This document shows positions 51,700 through 63,702 of a stretch of 64,000 nt of DNA, in pieces; positions within the stretch are counted from its first letter, which is position 1; each line of letters begins with the position of its first letter. Origin of the DNA: Maea johnstoni (Eukaryota; Annelida; Polychaeta; Spionida; Magelonidae). The translations under genes and the position numbers were made by a program. The notes beneath the pieces were generated by a model. The model searched no databases and was not told where the DNA came from. It saw nothing but the letters and a program-made list of their open reading frames with translations. The DNA lies in contig OZ012694.1 of assembly GCA_963942565.1 (NCBI GenBank), positions 19,731,159 through 19,795,158 on the forward strand. Direction: 5' to 3'.

Positions 51700-52386
51700 C
51701 CTTTAGTGTAAGATGGCGATGATGTCATTCCTAGGCTTTTCAATGTTTTAATACATTAGACCACTTTGCTGTGGGGGCATGTGTGCCGCCTGGTGGTGTG
51801 GCCTTTAGTGTAAGATGGCGATGATGTCATTCCCAGACTTTCAATGTTTTGAGACATTATACCACTTTGCTGTGGGGGCATATGTGCCGCCTGGTGATGT
51901 GGCCTTTAGTGTAAGATGGCGATGATGTCATTCCTATGCTTTTCAATGTTTTAAGACATTAGAACACTTTGCTGTGGGACATGTGTGCTGCCTGGTGGTG
52001 TGGCCTTTAGTGTAAGATGGCGATGATGTCATTCCCAGACTTTCAATGTTTTGAGACATTAGACCACTTTGCTGTGGGGGCATATGTGCCGCCTGGTGAT
52101 GTGGCCTTCAGTGTAAGATGGCGATGATGTCATTCCTAGGCTTCTTTTCAATGTTTTAAGACATTAGACCACTTTGCTGTGGGGGCATGTGTGCCGCCTG
52201 ATGATGTGTTCTTCAGTGTAAGAAGGCGATGATGTCATTAGACCACTTTGCTGTGGGGGCATGTGTGCCGCCTGGTGATATGGCCTTCAGTGTAAGATGG
52301 CGATGATGTCATTCCTAGGCTTTTCAATGTTTTAAGACATTAGACCACTTTGCTGTGGGGGCATGTGCACCACCGTGTGGCTGGGC
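51700..52386. repeat. Seven-unit higher-order repeat, copy 2
   Basis: Second copy of the 686-bp block, with very few differences (for example AGAAGGCG near 52222 against AGATGGCG). This points to a recent duplication. Confidence 0.92.
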
Positions 52387-52420
52387 CTTCAGTATAAGAT
52401 AGAAATGATGTTGTTCCTAT

Positions 52421-52527
52421 CTAACTGCGTGTGTTTCCACTACACAATCATGCCACTTTTCTTTGGGAGCAAACGTGACACCTAGTGGCTTCGCCTTCAG
52501 TACAAGATGGCACTGATGTCGTTCCTA
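52421..52527. repeat. Degenerate minisatellite unit
   Basis: CATGCCACTTTTCTTTGGGAG, GTGGCTTCGCCTTCAGTACA and AGATGGCACTGATGTCGTTC match the minisatellite loosely. This is an edge unit, cut by a MITE at its TTCCTA end. Confidence 0.75.
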
Positions 52528-52759
52528 CAGTCAGTGTAGACATTTAATTCCTGCACCAGTCGACCGTACGTCTGCCATTGCCTTGTTGTAAAAACACTCG
52601 TGGACAACAATTCATAGAATAAGCGAAGCCCATCAATGACACACGTAGCTTGTGAAACAAAACTACGTTAGGTCAAAACTGTGTGGTAATCGGGCTTGCG
52701 GGCGTGAATTATTCCCGAAATGACGACGCCGTTAGTGCAGCAATTAAATGTCGGCACTG
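52528..52759 (+). mobile_element. Tc1/mariner-type MITE, copy 3
   Basis: Flanked by TA (52526 and 52760). The left end carries a four-base duplication (CAGTCAGTG). The right end reversed is CAGTGCCGACATTTAATTGC. Inner words match copy 1, with a deletion of about 20 bases. It sits in a degenerate minisatellite unit. Confidence 0.85.
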
Positions 52760-52761
52760 TA

Positions 52762-53300
52762 CATATACATGTAGATATTCACTTATGATTTAATGTATGT
52801 ATGTATCTTTATTGGCTATGGCTTCTTCCATAAAATAGACATACAAAATACAAATATACCAATAAGGAAAACAAAGTTATACCAATGTATACTCGGTGTG
52901 CTTACTTTCGTATACAAAGATTTAATCTAGGAACAAAGAACACACATACATGTATATAGTATACAGTTGCCTTGGGAATTCTTAAGGGATGTGTGGGTAG
53001 GATCTTCAAGTATGTTTTAGCCAGAACCTGTTGACGTACAGACTGGTGACATAAAAGGACAAACATGTACTTAGCATATTCGATCTCGTTGAGGTCTCAG
53101 AATTTGCACCACCGGTTAAATGCGGGTGAATTCTTCAGCTTAACACCATCTGATTTGAACATACTACATTTGCATATTAACTTAGCCATAACCTCGCAAT
53201 CACCCATACGATCCGGGTACTTATCTGACGATGTCCATCACACCAGATATCTTGGTGAATGGCATATAAGATCGAGTAAAGATAAGCTCACTCTCATGAG
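52762..53300. other. Intergenic stretch
   Basis: Contains 52802-52850, similar to 42633-42679. A 94-codon frame (53065-53349) runs into minisatellite and MITE sequence and is not considered a gene. Confidence 0.4.
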
Positions 53301-54060
53301 ACCACTTTGCTTTCGGGGTATATATGCCACCTACAGTACAGACATTTAATTCCTGTACAAGTCGACCGGACGTCTGCCATCGCCTGGTCGTACAAACACC
53401 CATGGATAACATATCAAGAACATGAGCCAAGTATATTGATGGACCACGTTGCTTGCGAAGCAAAGCTCTGTTCAGTCAGAAGGCCATTTATGCAAGCATT
53501 CCCAGGAAACTAGGTGGTAATCGGGGTGCGGTCGTGCTTTATGCCCGGTCTGCCCATGCATTTAGTGCAGAAATTAAATATTAGCACTGTAGTGGGCTAT
53601 GCCTTCAGAGTAAAATGGCAATGATGTCGTTCCTAGTTATCCAATTATGTTTACCACCTTGTGGCTTGGCCTCAAGTGTAAGATGGCTATATGATGCCGT
53701 TCCTAGTTATCCACTCATGTTTTAGTACACTAGACCACTTTGCTTTGGGGCATATGTGTCACCGTCTTGCTTGGCATACAGTGTAAGATGTCAATGATGT
53801 TGTTCCTATCTATCTACGTGTATCTTCGATACATTAGACCACTTTGCTTTGGGGGCATATGTGGCACCGTGTGTCTTTGCCTTTAGTGTTAAGATAGAAA
53901 TGATGTTGTTCCTATCTATCTGCGTGTGTCTTCAATACATTAAACCACTTTGCTTTGGGGGCCTATGTGCCACCTTGTTGCATGGGTTTCAGTGTGAGAT
54001 GTCAATGTTGCTGTTTCTATCTATGCCTGTGTGTCTTTTATGGCGTAGACCATTCGACAT
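53301..54060. repeat. Degenerate minisatellite units split by a MITE
   Basis: Around the MITE at 53334-53589 there are about five old units: GACCACTTTGCTTTCGGGG (53300), AGACCACTTTGCTTTGGGG (53730 and 53840), AAACCACTTTGCTTTGGGGG (53942), with GATGTYGTTCCTA and CTTGGCCT words. The consensus has TTTG where the core array has TGTG, and the spacing is nearer 110-115 bp. They are an older edge of the array. Confidence 0.85.
53334..53589 (+). mobile_element. Tc1/mariner-type MITE, copy 4
   Basis: Inserted at TA within a minisatellite unit: GCCACC-TA before, TA-GTGGGCTATGCCTTCAG after. Length is 256 bp. The left end CAGTACAGACATTTAATTCC matches copy 1. The insertion is younger than that unit. Confidence 0.88.
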
Positions 54061-56200
54061 TTGGAACATCCCTTCCTCTGTGTATTGCTTCCCCTTCGCT
54101 GCATGATTGCATGATTGCATGATGCTGTTCCTTTAGATTGACTTGTGTGTTTAATACTTGTAAAGGTCAGCAGACATGAACATAGACCACACCCTAAGAG
54201 GGGAATGATAAATGAGAGTTGCAGCTCATGTATTGCACGATTACATGTTTGTAACATTAAACAATTGTGTAACACGCAAGAAAAGCTGATTTTAAAAGAT
54301 TTGTAACAGAACCTCCACAGACAAATAAATGAAAATGTAGGATGCCAGGGAATGATGCCAAAGAACTTATATGTGTATCTTGATTACACATGAGTTTTGA
54401 TTAAGTACAGGCAGAAGCAAAACACATGCTTGTAACGGCCTTAAAGTCGTTAGATGTGCTATTATGGTAATACTTTTCAAATGAAAGCATCGTTTTGAAA
54501 ATACTTGGAGAATGGAGGGATGATGTTTTAGGTGGATTGCAATAGCCAATGTAATACCCCAACGCCATTGGAATTCAGAACACCAACCAAGTCAGCAATA
54601 TATTAGGTATTCATGTAGTTCTAGCATATATTACACGGACACTTCACAGCTGCGTCCATTAACACAATAGTTCAAGGACAGTATACATCTTTCGCTAACA
54701 CTAAGAGGGTCTTGTTTTAGCATTTATTATTCACAAAGCATATGCAATACAGCCTTTTATATGTCTTGTAATTCTTGCCACCTGATCTCAGCTATCTAAC
54801 TCAGTAGGTCATGGCTGAAATGGCCTTATATTCATACACAGCATATACAATAGGTTTAACGTTGTGGAACGTGTACGGTGGAGCCGATATTATACATTAC
54901 ATTACGACTTCAACCTTTGTTATTGAGAACATTTACATGATGGACAAACGGCGTTATTGTGGTTGGCCAAAATGTACGATGGTTGTCTATATTATTATTA
55001 TTGTTATCATTATTATCCGTATATTCAAAAGCATTACGTAGTTTCTCGAGTTCCGACCCAGGATCATTGGCATTGGTAAGAAACAAAGCCTTAGTTGTCT
55101 TGACTATCAGGGAATCTTGAAGTAATGATGAAGTTTATAAATCAAAGTAGTCATCATAATCTAGAGATCCCAATTGCCTACGAATACCCAAATCTTCTCA
55201 ACTTTCCTGTCATTAATCAGAATCTGCAGCATGCGCTAGACAGCCAGACAGACACTACATGTAAACGAACGAGTGCCATATAATCGATGAGCATCATTCA
55301 GGGGAATGAACTTGATTAAAGAGACTGCAGGGGTTTGCTGGAGTCTTGGAGATTTCGATTCCGCATGGAACTGAGGTGTGATATTCCTTTCAATGTGTAC
55401 CATTTAAATTGTGCCATATTAACAAAACTGGCCATTTCAGAATATCGCAAATCCTATATTTAAGTGTGTTTAATTAACAATGCAAGAGGAAATATCGATC
55501 GTCGTTTAATTACATTATTATTACTCACTAACCGAGTGAGCATAAAGGTCCCCAGTCAATATTAATTCTGAATGTTATTGGGGTAATATAATTTTTGTAA
55601 ATCCTATGCTATTACTTTAAGGCAGTATACATTCCCTCCAGAATAAATTAAAGTCTATAATTGTTTTTTTGAATATATTTTCTGGTCTCCTCTTAAAAGA
55701 GGGAGGCTCATTTTTTCATTCTGGTTGTTCATTTATGACACAAAGTTTGACCTACTAGTATTCACTTCTATTCACGTCTAAAGCATATCATATGATCTGA
55801 CAGGTGTGGAAATATATTGATAGTCAAGCAATATTCTGAACTGAAAGTTGTTGTTTCGGATAATTTCAACAACCCCTCTTTAAATATTTTTAAACTGGTA
55901 CTCTATATTTGATGTGCTATGTTATTATTCATCAGAGTATTTGAGCAGTATAAAGCGATTCTATGGAGCCTTGTCAAAAGGTACATGTACTATTTGTAAA
56001 GGGGAGTCTTTTCCCGTCGTTTGCCTTAATATCTAATATGACCTGGTCTGTTCAAAGCGATGTAAACAGGTACATGTAGTCTTACTAAGTTAACAAACAC
56101 GTTTGAAAGCGACTTGATATTTCGCCACATAATCTCTTTATTATTTTCTCATTATCCCATCCATTGACCGTGATCAGATTATTACATTATTCCTGCTCGG
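54061..56200. other. Intergenic stretch, no gene recognised
   Basis: AT-rich sequence with TACATGTA words near 55258, 55982 and 56073, and a short ATT/ATC trinucleotide patch near 54990. Open frames up to 85 codons have no recognised domain. The frame at 53849-54106 begins in minisatellite units. Confidence 0.45.
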
Positions 56201-59200
56201 AAGGAAATTACAACTGAACATCTTTTACTTTTAACAAGCAGAAGATTTAATTTCCTGATGTTGCCATGACAACTAGTATGTTAGCAATTGTAGTATATAC
56301 GCAAAGTGACTTAGCCATGTTACATTTTTAATGATTCACTTCTGTAGGCGTGACTGTAGCTAGTCATGTCAATGGGGTACCCAGGTAAAACCAGCCACTA
56401 TCTTCAGTCACTGACAGGTGAATCTGCACAAGTCATATTATATCCCATGACCTCTGGCAGTAGAGAGAACCCAGCAAGGGACACATCATACTTATGGTGT
56501 GCAATAGGAGTTGGCACCTCCCGGGGAACCATACGCTAGTAGGCACTCTGCTCGCCTTATAAAAGAAGAGGGATGTGTGGATCTGTCTATGGATACCCTG
56601 CATCTCAAATATTCCTTGGTCCTCTTTGGATCTAAAGGCTCTGCTCTTACTCTACCTCTTTTTCTTCTTTCACCTGGAATAATTATGCTTTGTCATTATT
56701 CTTCAACAGTGGTGCACGACCAATTTTGATAATATCTTATGGCACTAAATGACCTCTGTGTGTCGATGTGCCTTTAAACACTCATTCATTTATTCATTTA
56801 TTCATTCAGTAGTGAGAGACAGCCGGCAGTCTGACGCAACGCCTACATGTAGACCAGGCCCTCAGGACAGCCCCTTAACTTCCCACGCATCATATTAAAG
56901 AGCGGCTGCTTATTTAGGTTCGCCAAAGGGAAAATAAATATTTGTGCGTTTGCTGTGCCACTTGATCTGAAAAGAATTGGAAGCATATGATTATGCAATA
57001 CTCTATATCACTGTACTGTCAGAGAGCAGATGATTATCAAAATAAACTATGCTGAGGCGATGTGTGATATGTACATGTACGTTCCGAATTCTAATGGGAC
57101 ATTATACTGATCAATAGGAGGACACGCTGTATATCCTACAAGCTTTAGTAGGATAACATATTAAGAATATTTACATGTACACAAGAAAAAAAAAACCAGA
57201 ATTTGGGATAGGATATGAGATAAGACACGAGCAGTCAGGGGAAATATAAAGAAAACGATGCCCTGTTGAAATACTACATGTACCTATAAATGAGGATTCA
57301 GGCTTTCTAAAATCAAAGAAGGATTTCAAAGTGCTATTTTCTTGAAATGTTTTGTTTGCTACGCGACGAAGGACGCATTAACAAGTGTACACACTAAAAA
57401 AGGATAATTTCTCTTTTGACATCAATGCTAAGGCATGTAATATGTTGACACTAGTATGAAAATCTACGTTCCGAAAGTATGGTACGATTCAAAGCCAAAC
57501 GATAACTCTCCATTTTGCATTTCAAGTGGATTGAAACGAATTGCAAATAAATGCTGTGCCGTTATTTACACCGACAAATCATTTCAAGGTGAAAGTACTT
57601 TGAAACAGTGCAGATATCTTTAGCAGGCTTAGAAAGTTGTACATGTACGTCATGTGAAATAGCTATTCGCCTTGGATAAATAATAGTGCGTATTCCCGGC
57701 CCTAACACTGCTGTGATCACGTTCCATTCATTATCCTAAGCTAATTCCGTACATCTTATATTTGGGCTATCATTTCTGTTATAAAGCAGGTTTTTGCATT
57801 TTTTTGGATAATGAACTTGTTATTGAGGAAATATCAAATAGCACTAGGTAGTTAAATCATTTTAGAGCGAAAATCTCTCTTTCCCTTTTTTTTAAATGCA
57901 TCTACATATACGTAGCACTGATAGTTATAGTTTATTATATTAGTACATGTAGTCCATGGTAGCTTAGATAGCGATCGCAGATGGATTTGCAGAGATAGCG
58001 GCAGAAGTGATAAGCGTGGATTCAAGCCAGTGGAAAATTAGTTTTAAATTGAATTCTTCCTAAAGGCTTTCATGTGATTTAATTAAATTTGTATTGCGTG
58101 AAAACATCTGTTGTAATACAAATGGGAATCCATTAGAAATTACGAAGAACTATTTCTTTTCGTGTTCAGTTACTTGTGTGCGAATATGTGCGAAATAAAT
58201 TAATAAAAAGTTCACCTTTCATCTTGTTTTTAATCTTCATTTTTATCCACACGTAAATATTTCTTCAACAACTTCTGATTACTTAAATTTCTGACGAAAA
58301 GCTTTCGTTTGTATCAAAGGCCAACTGGATCCAGCCCATGGAAAGACTGGACGCCCTTGCGCTTTTGAGGTGATCAGCAATATTTTCTGCACTCAGGTTC
58401 TAGCAGCTGATTGGTTAATTTCTTTGTTGTACTGCACCGACCGAATTGGGGTTCTAACATTGCTTGTATAAATCCTCAATGCTAAGAGCCTAATATCAAC
58501 CCTATATTGGTATCCCAACAATGCTTTTTAGAACGTTCATTGTTTGGACACCAACATCTTACGGTAGTGCCATCGTAACCGTTATTAGCAAACCACATTC
58601 TCCACCAAAATTGGTCCCTTTACCATACATGTAGAAGCAAATGGCAGCAACTGTTAGTAGCCACCCGGTAGTAATTGTATTTTGGTCTCAAAAATATCTG
58701 CGCATTATAGACTTCCAACATAACTGGAAGATAATATGGCAGGAGGTAATCAAAATTGATTTAGGTATATAGCTCGCGATGTGAGAAATCCTTGATGGTG
58801 ACAGTAGTTGGAAAAAGAACACATTATTTCATACCTATAAAGGACTTGTATGTAGGTGATTAAAATCATTGAAATAGAGACTAAGTATGCAGTCAGATGG
58901 ATACTCAGATACATACTGTACGTCACAATGTATGGCGCATGCTGCATACGTTCCTCAGCAGCAATTACTCACGCAACTGCAGATTCTAGTTCATCTGGCT
59001 CAATGCAAGTTAAATATGCCAAATGCCCAAACTTCTCTGTAGAGTACGAGTTTCTTGAATAGATCGATTTGTATTGATTGTCTAGTTCAAACCCACCCAG
59101 AACTTTGTTATTGTCGACATTAAATTACCGCAAAGAAATCAGTTCACCTAACCGGTAAATGAAAGGGTATCGATTATTTTCTTTTAATGGCCAAGGAATA

Positions 59201-59430
59201 GGATGGTACCTATATCACGGCCATAGGTAGTTGTCTGAGGAAACATACCTCGTTGAAGGTAGTCCCATCAGCACAGGTGAATGTTTGCTTTAAAATGGAT
59301 TAAAAGTTATAACGTTCATCAACACCTTTCTCTTGATTTAATCACAGGCTATTAGTAGTCCTTTTGTTTATAGTATGTGGTTAACCGTAGTGAATAAGGG
59401 CACCGACCAATTATGCCCCAGTAACACTTG
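56201..59430. other. Intergenic stretch, no gene recognised
   Basis: AT-rich. TACATGTA occurs about seven times (56844, 57072, 57173, 57276, 57641, 57943, 58626). A (TTCA)n patch lies at 56780-56805. Open frames (56511, 58750, 58856) show no recognisable protein. Conserved non-coding elements cannot be judged from one sequence. Confidence 0.45.
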
Positions 59431-59431
59431 A

Positions 59432-59741
59432 GTCCGGCTATCGCATGATTATGAAATCGGCAGGTCGGACCCAATAATTTTACCTGTCATGCGATAGTCG
59501 GATCCGATTTTAAGACCAAAAACAAAGTCGGATCCGTCTTAAAAAAGTCGATATCCTGTTCCCAAATTAGTACCAATTTTTAAAAGTCGCAAGTCAATTT
59601 CTTGACTTGCGATCATTGTTCGGTGTCCGTATGCACGTCGGAAATAAATTTTTGATGCTAGTCATGTATTTGGACTTGTTGAACGAATATCTTGCAATTA
59701 TCTTACGATTGTCTCACGATAATCGCAAGATAATTGCAAGA
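59432..59741. repeat. Cluster of three hairpins with GCGATA/CGCAAG stems
   Basis: Hairpin 1: 59432-59448 with 59488-59504 (TCATGCGATAG stem, 15 of 17). Hairpin 2: 59587-59597 with 59602-59612, a perfect 11-bp stem TCGCAAGTCAA with a 4-base loop. Hairpin 3: 59690-59710 with 59721-59741, a 21-bp stem with one mismatch and a 10-base loop. The stems share TCGCAAG or GCGATA words, and AAGTCGGATCC recurs between them. This may be a fold-back element or a structured RNA. Confidence 0.8.
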
Positions 59742-60250
59742 CATAAATTATTTTCTAGCAATATTATGCTCAAATAAGTCGTAATGGTGTGACTGCAAAT
59801 TTGTCTATTTTCAAAATCGGAACGTCCAGTTCCTATTTAAACTAGCAATGGGTACCACCGTATTAAATATATCATCCATAAATGTACAACTAGATTAAGT
59901 AAAATTAGGCTGTTTTTAATTTCAAAATACAGTGTAAACGGAAAGATAAGATTGGACGAATAGAGGCGAAAGGTCTTGCCCATACATTTTGTTACAAACC
60001 ATCACTGAAAAATGAATCATAGTCATGTAATTCTTGATAAAACAGACTTTAGATGAAGCTAAATGCGATAGAATCTTCTTTCCATTTCCATCTTTTAAAC
60101 ACGATTGAGGTTCCCAAGATATATTGTAGATGGCGTTAAGTTAGTTTATGACATAATTGGCAAGCGCAGTGACTTAATCAATATAATGATACAAGAGCAC
60201 TGAAGCAAAATTCATTTGCTGTCTGGCTTCTACAGAAATACTAGATCTAG
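59742..60250. other. Intergenic stretch, nothing recognised
   Basis: AT-rich sequence between the hairpins and the LINE fragment. Confidence 0.4.
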
Positions 60251-60500
60251 TTGAGAACCGGTCAGCCGTTGTCAGTTTGTGGTCTGCTTAATTCGCAATA
60301 TTGTTGGCACAGCAGAGAATTGAGAGGGGTCAGTTCCTTTGTAGAGACAATATCACGTCTACTCTGCCATGCGAGCTTATTGAGGACTGACGATATTAGT
60401 CTTAAAAGGCTATCCCCTTTCTCGAGAACATGCCCCCTGTGAGACATGGCCTCGCCAGATAATGTCAAACATCTCGTATTCCAGTGCTCTCCTCAGAAAA
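60251..60500 (+). pseudogene. Decayed LINE (non-LTR) 3' coding end
   Basis: The frame from 60251 reads through a Leu/Arg-rich stretch (ETISRLLCHASLLRTDD) to SRTCPL, a TGA at 60443, then DMASPDNVKHLVFQCSPQK. A Cys in place of the TGA would make the C-x2-C ... H-x4-C pattern found at the C-terminus of many non-LTR reverse transcriptase ORFs, after the RT domain. A second stop follows about 22 codons on (TAA near 60515). The RT domain itself is not present upstream, so this is a 5'-truncated, inactive fragment. The family cannot be named. The open frame on the opposite strand is a shadow. Confidence 0.5.
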
Positions 60501-60956
60501 CAGGCGCAGTCAGATAATGCTGGAAATTAAGAGAACTACGGATAACCTTAGTACCCCTTTAATATGCGTGACAGACGATATTTTCACAGTCGTACTACAC
60601 GTAGGTAAAACCTTTACTGGATGTTAATTCGAACAAATGGAAGGTGTGTGGCTAATAGCATGTATATGTATAAACATCCACGAAATATAACCAGACATAA
60701 CTTAAAGCTTAAGGAAGAGATAGGATGAACCTAGTGTGACCACTATAACCACACGGGCGACATTGACATATGCTATGTTCTGAGACTTTGAGACGATGAC
60801 TTTATGCTAATCTCTTTAATAGAATGCAACGTATAGCTATGCTTTGTATACTATATCTATTCGTTGACAAGAACTAACAATGTTTGTATTTTAGTTCTTT
60901 ATTTTACTGTTTTTCACAGTTCTCGCACCTTGTTTGTATGATTATTGTATGATTTT
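60501..60956. other. Intergenic stretch, nothing recognised
   Basis: May include 3' UTR of the LINE fragment. No poly-A or simple-repeat tail was seen. Confidence 0.35.
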
Positions 60957-60958
60957 TA

Positions 60959-61213
60959 CAGTGCAGAAATTCAATTCCTGCACCAGTCGACCAGAAGTCT
61001 GCTAGTGCTTGGTTGTAAAAGCACTCGGTGACAACAATAAAAGAAATAAGTGAAGCACATCAATGACACACATAGCTTGTGAAACAAAGCTACATTCAGT
61101 CTTGACGTCATGCATGCATCCATGCCAAGGAAACTGTGTGGCAATTGGGCATGCGGTTGTGAAATGTGCCCGGCTGCCCACGCATTTAGTGCAGGATTTA
61201 GATGCTGGCACTG
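60959..61213 (+). mobile_element. Tc1/mariner-type MITE, copy 5
   Basis: TA at 60957, then CAGTGCAGAAATTCAATTCC. The right end is GGATTTAGATGCTGGCACTG followed by TG instead of TA. Length is 255 bp. Inner CATCAATGACACACATAGC and GTGAAACAAAGCTAC match copy 3 closely, so copies 3 and 5 form one subgroup. Confidence 0.85.
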
Positions 61214-61487
61214 TGCCTGCAACTCGGGTTGATGCTGCCTTAAAAACATTTTCCTCCCAATTTTCACAAAAACGACCTCGCAACGACAGACTACATGTAT
61301 CACACACCTGGAACCAATCAAAAAGCACTTGTTGCTATGTTAATTAAGTTGCAGGTGCTACACGCAAGCTCAGTCATTTAATTAACCTCAGCATATATTT
61401 GTTGTTCTGCGCTTCAAAATTAGATAAGTTGGTCACGTCATGCGAACACTGTAGCTTTGATTTAGTTACATAAGAGCGATTGCAGAA
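61214..61487. other. Intergenic stretch, nothing recognised
   Basis: Includes one TACATGTA word (61290). Overlapping open frames on both strands arise across the MITE boundary. Confidence 0.4.
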
Positions 61488-61790
61488 AGAAGTCAACTCT
61501 ATTTGTTCTTCAATTATGATAATGCACCGTGTAATGGTCCAATTCCACCTCATGCCATAACCACATCTATGGTGAATTTCATTATCATTTTCTTGGGAAT
61601 GTGGTTATTGCAGAACAGAAACCGTACAATCATTGTCAGGTAATCAACACACACTAGACACATATCAGGTGATATTCCGTATGGCTTGTTAAGATTCAAT
61701 TTTGGCAGATGACATATTCCTAGTACCTTACAAGTCCACAAGATTTGGAAAGTGGATCGCAGTCATTCTTGATAAGTCCGTACCAACAGA
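61488..61790 (+). repeat. Direct duplication, copy 1
   Basis: Matches 63703-64000 in the same orientation at roughly 87% identity, offset about 2,210 bp. Well-conserved stretches include CCATAACCACATCTATGGTG, GCAGAACAGAAACCGTACAA and TCATTCTTGATAAGTC. On the minus strand both copies keep an open frame ending KFTIDVVMA, but amino acid changes are common, so coding is doubtful. Confidence 0.9.
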
Positions 61791-62894
61791 GTTTAAAGAC
61801 AATATATATAATCTAAACCAAATATGTTGACAGTGTTGAATCATGTTTATACCTGTATACACAATTAATGATCACACCTTTACTATAGAATATTAGTTAT
61901 TTTACTTTGTGTTTATATTCATTTTACAATTTTATGCCTCATTAGACCGAAACCCTGGTCCTTTTGCAGGGGGAGATAAAACAATTCTCTGTATCATGCG
62001 CTGGACCACCCAACTATCAAGAGGCCTCCTCTGGGGAGCTCGTTTTGGGGCAAACCCTTTCCCTCTTCTCGTGCGTGAATCCAAATGCTAGCGGCAACCT
62101 GGGACATTATTCTGATAAACATGATATAGGGAATATTTTTTTTCTGATAAAGGTGACAATTTCCAGCCCTCGCTGATTTGATATGACACGACATGAAGCT
62201 TATTGATTTACAGGCCAAAATGACATCATAGATGGCCTAGCCATATTTCAAAGAGAAATAATGTAATGTTTATATCACGACATCTCTGTTCTCTGCGTGT
62301 GACGTATTTGGAGAAAAATGTATATGTTTATTTTGTGTATGTAATCATCTTGAAATGCACCTAACGTGTGTCGGTGTCTATCTTTGGTTCGTTTAGAGAA
62401 ATTGAGCATTTACTATAGGGATATGATTGAAATAGAAAATTGTTCTACTGGTCAAATAAAACGCTCAAATATAATCCTACATGTACAAATATGGAAACTC
62501 ATTTAAATCAAGCAAGTTTGAAATTGAAAAACTTTCCTAAAAGAGCTTAGAAGTTATCTTTGTTAAAAAGCAAAAGTGCAACAACTTATTTTCTGAAAGA
62601 CATTGGTTTCATAAATATCATGAAAAGAGGGTATGTATGGAGAGAGGTTATATAATTAAATCTGCAACTCCTTTTGGAAATAAATTCACCTAGAGATTTG
62701 TCAAAATCAAACTACATATATGCACGCACTCTAGTTTTCCTCAAGATGGAAACCCCCTTTTATGCACGATGCAGACAAGTCTGGTATATGTTTCATACGG
62801 ATATTTTGAAGCCTAATGTAAGCTTCCTTAGTTTATATAAGCTAAAACAGACATGGAATGAGAACCAACCCAGGAACTTCTATGCTTTTTAGGC

Positions 62895-62896
<2 letters not shown>
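61791..62896. other. Intergenic stretch with one weak exon-like patch
   Basis: CCTTTTGCAG at about 61960 resembles a 3' splice site and is followed by about 40 open codons, but no good 5' splice site or homology was seen. The rest is AT-rich. Confidence 0.35.

Positions 62897-62978
<82 letters not shown>
62897..62978 (+). repeat. (CT)n microsatellite, 82 bp
   Basis: Uninterrupted CT dinucleotides. The Arg-Glu repeat frame on the minus strand is not a gene. Confidence 0.98.
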
Positions 62979-62981
<3 letters not shown>

Positions 62982-63702
62982 AGACAGCATATGCCCAAAT
63001 CCTTAAGGCAACAGTTAATCATTTTCAATTATAGTATACAGAGGAATTATTACCGTGGATAAATCCCTTAATGTACAATCTGTGTCTAAACAGGCACAAG
63101 TTGACTGATGGAAGGGAGACGTTTTGAATATAAAGGACCCTAAGCTGTCATTTGCAAACCCAACGATACTGCAACACTTATGTGCTCTGTTTAAAAAGGC
63201 CCACAGAAATCCATTCCAATATAACGACCCTTATAGGTTTGGAAAATGAGTGATGTGTCCTTAAGGCGTTTGAATTCTTATCAGTGCAGACTAGAGTCTG
63301 GTTGTGTCTGGCGACCAACAAACTCGAGCCGTTTTAGGTATGAGAGAAATGGGAATTGAGTATTTTCTTTAGTGAAAGAAGATTTAAAGTTGGCCTTCAC
63401 ATGATTATAGTGACAGCTTCTGCAGCTTTAGGGAAAACGCAATAAAGGAGTTGATCTTCAAATAGGTAAAAAAGAATATCATTAGGATGACTGGCGCCTC
63501 TTAGTGCTACCTTGGGTAATACTCTGTTAACACTCACGGGAAACAGTTACTCAACGTTGCAATGAACTACTCTTTTAAGTGACGCAGAACTGCTGAGTAG
63601 GCGGATTGCACAAATGTCTATAAGTTTCCTTCTAGTTGACACAGAGATTTTAACACAGGCTGCAGCCATTTGCACGTGAATGTGGCATTACTATAACATG
63701 TT
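62979..63702. other. Intergenic stretch, nothing recognised
   Basis: No repeat, RNA gene or convincing exon seen. Confidence 0.4.

Larger units (their letters stand above)
50360..52420. repeat. ~101-bp minisatellite, about 20 units
   Basis: The word ACTTTGCTGTGGG recurs at 50571, 50671, 50773, 50875, 50976, 51077, 51178, 51280, 51380, 51485, 51559, 51661, 51763, 51864, 51966, 52066, 52171, 52245 and 52347. Intervals are 100-105 apart from two of 74, which share one deletion. Each unit contains GTGTAAGATGGCGATGATGTC and usually GCCGCCTGGTGRTGTGGCC. The first units (50360-50560) are diverged. Confidence 0.96.

Noticed and set aside
60262-60468. Minus-strand 68-codon frame
   Set aside because: Shadow of the LINE remnant, which has the recognisable pattern on the plus strand.
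61964-62176. Exon-like patch after CCTTTTGCAG
   Set aside because: The acceptor is plausible, but there is no matching donor, homology or neighbouring exon.
62828-63028. Arg-Glu repeat protein on the minus strand
   Set aside because: Translation of the (CT)n microsatellite.
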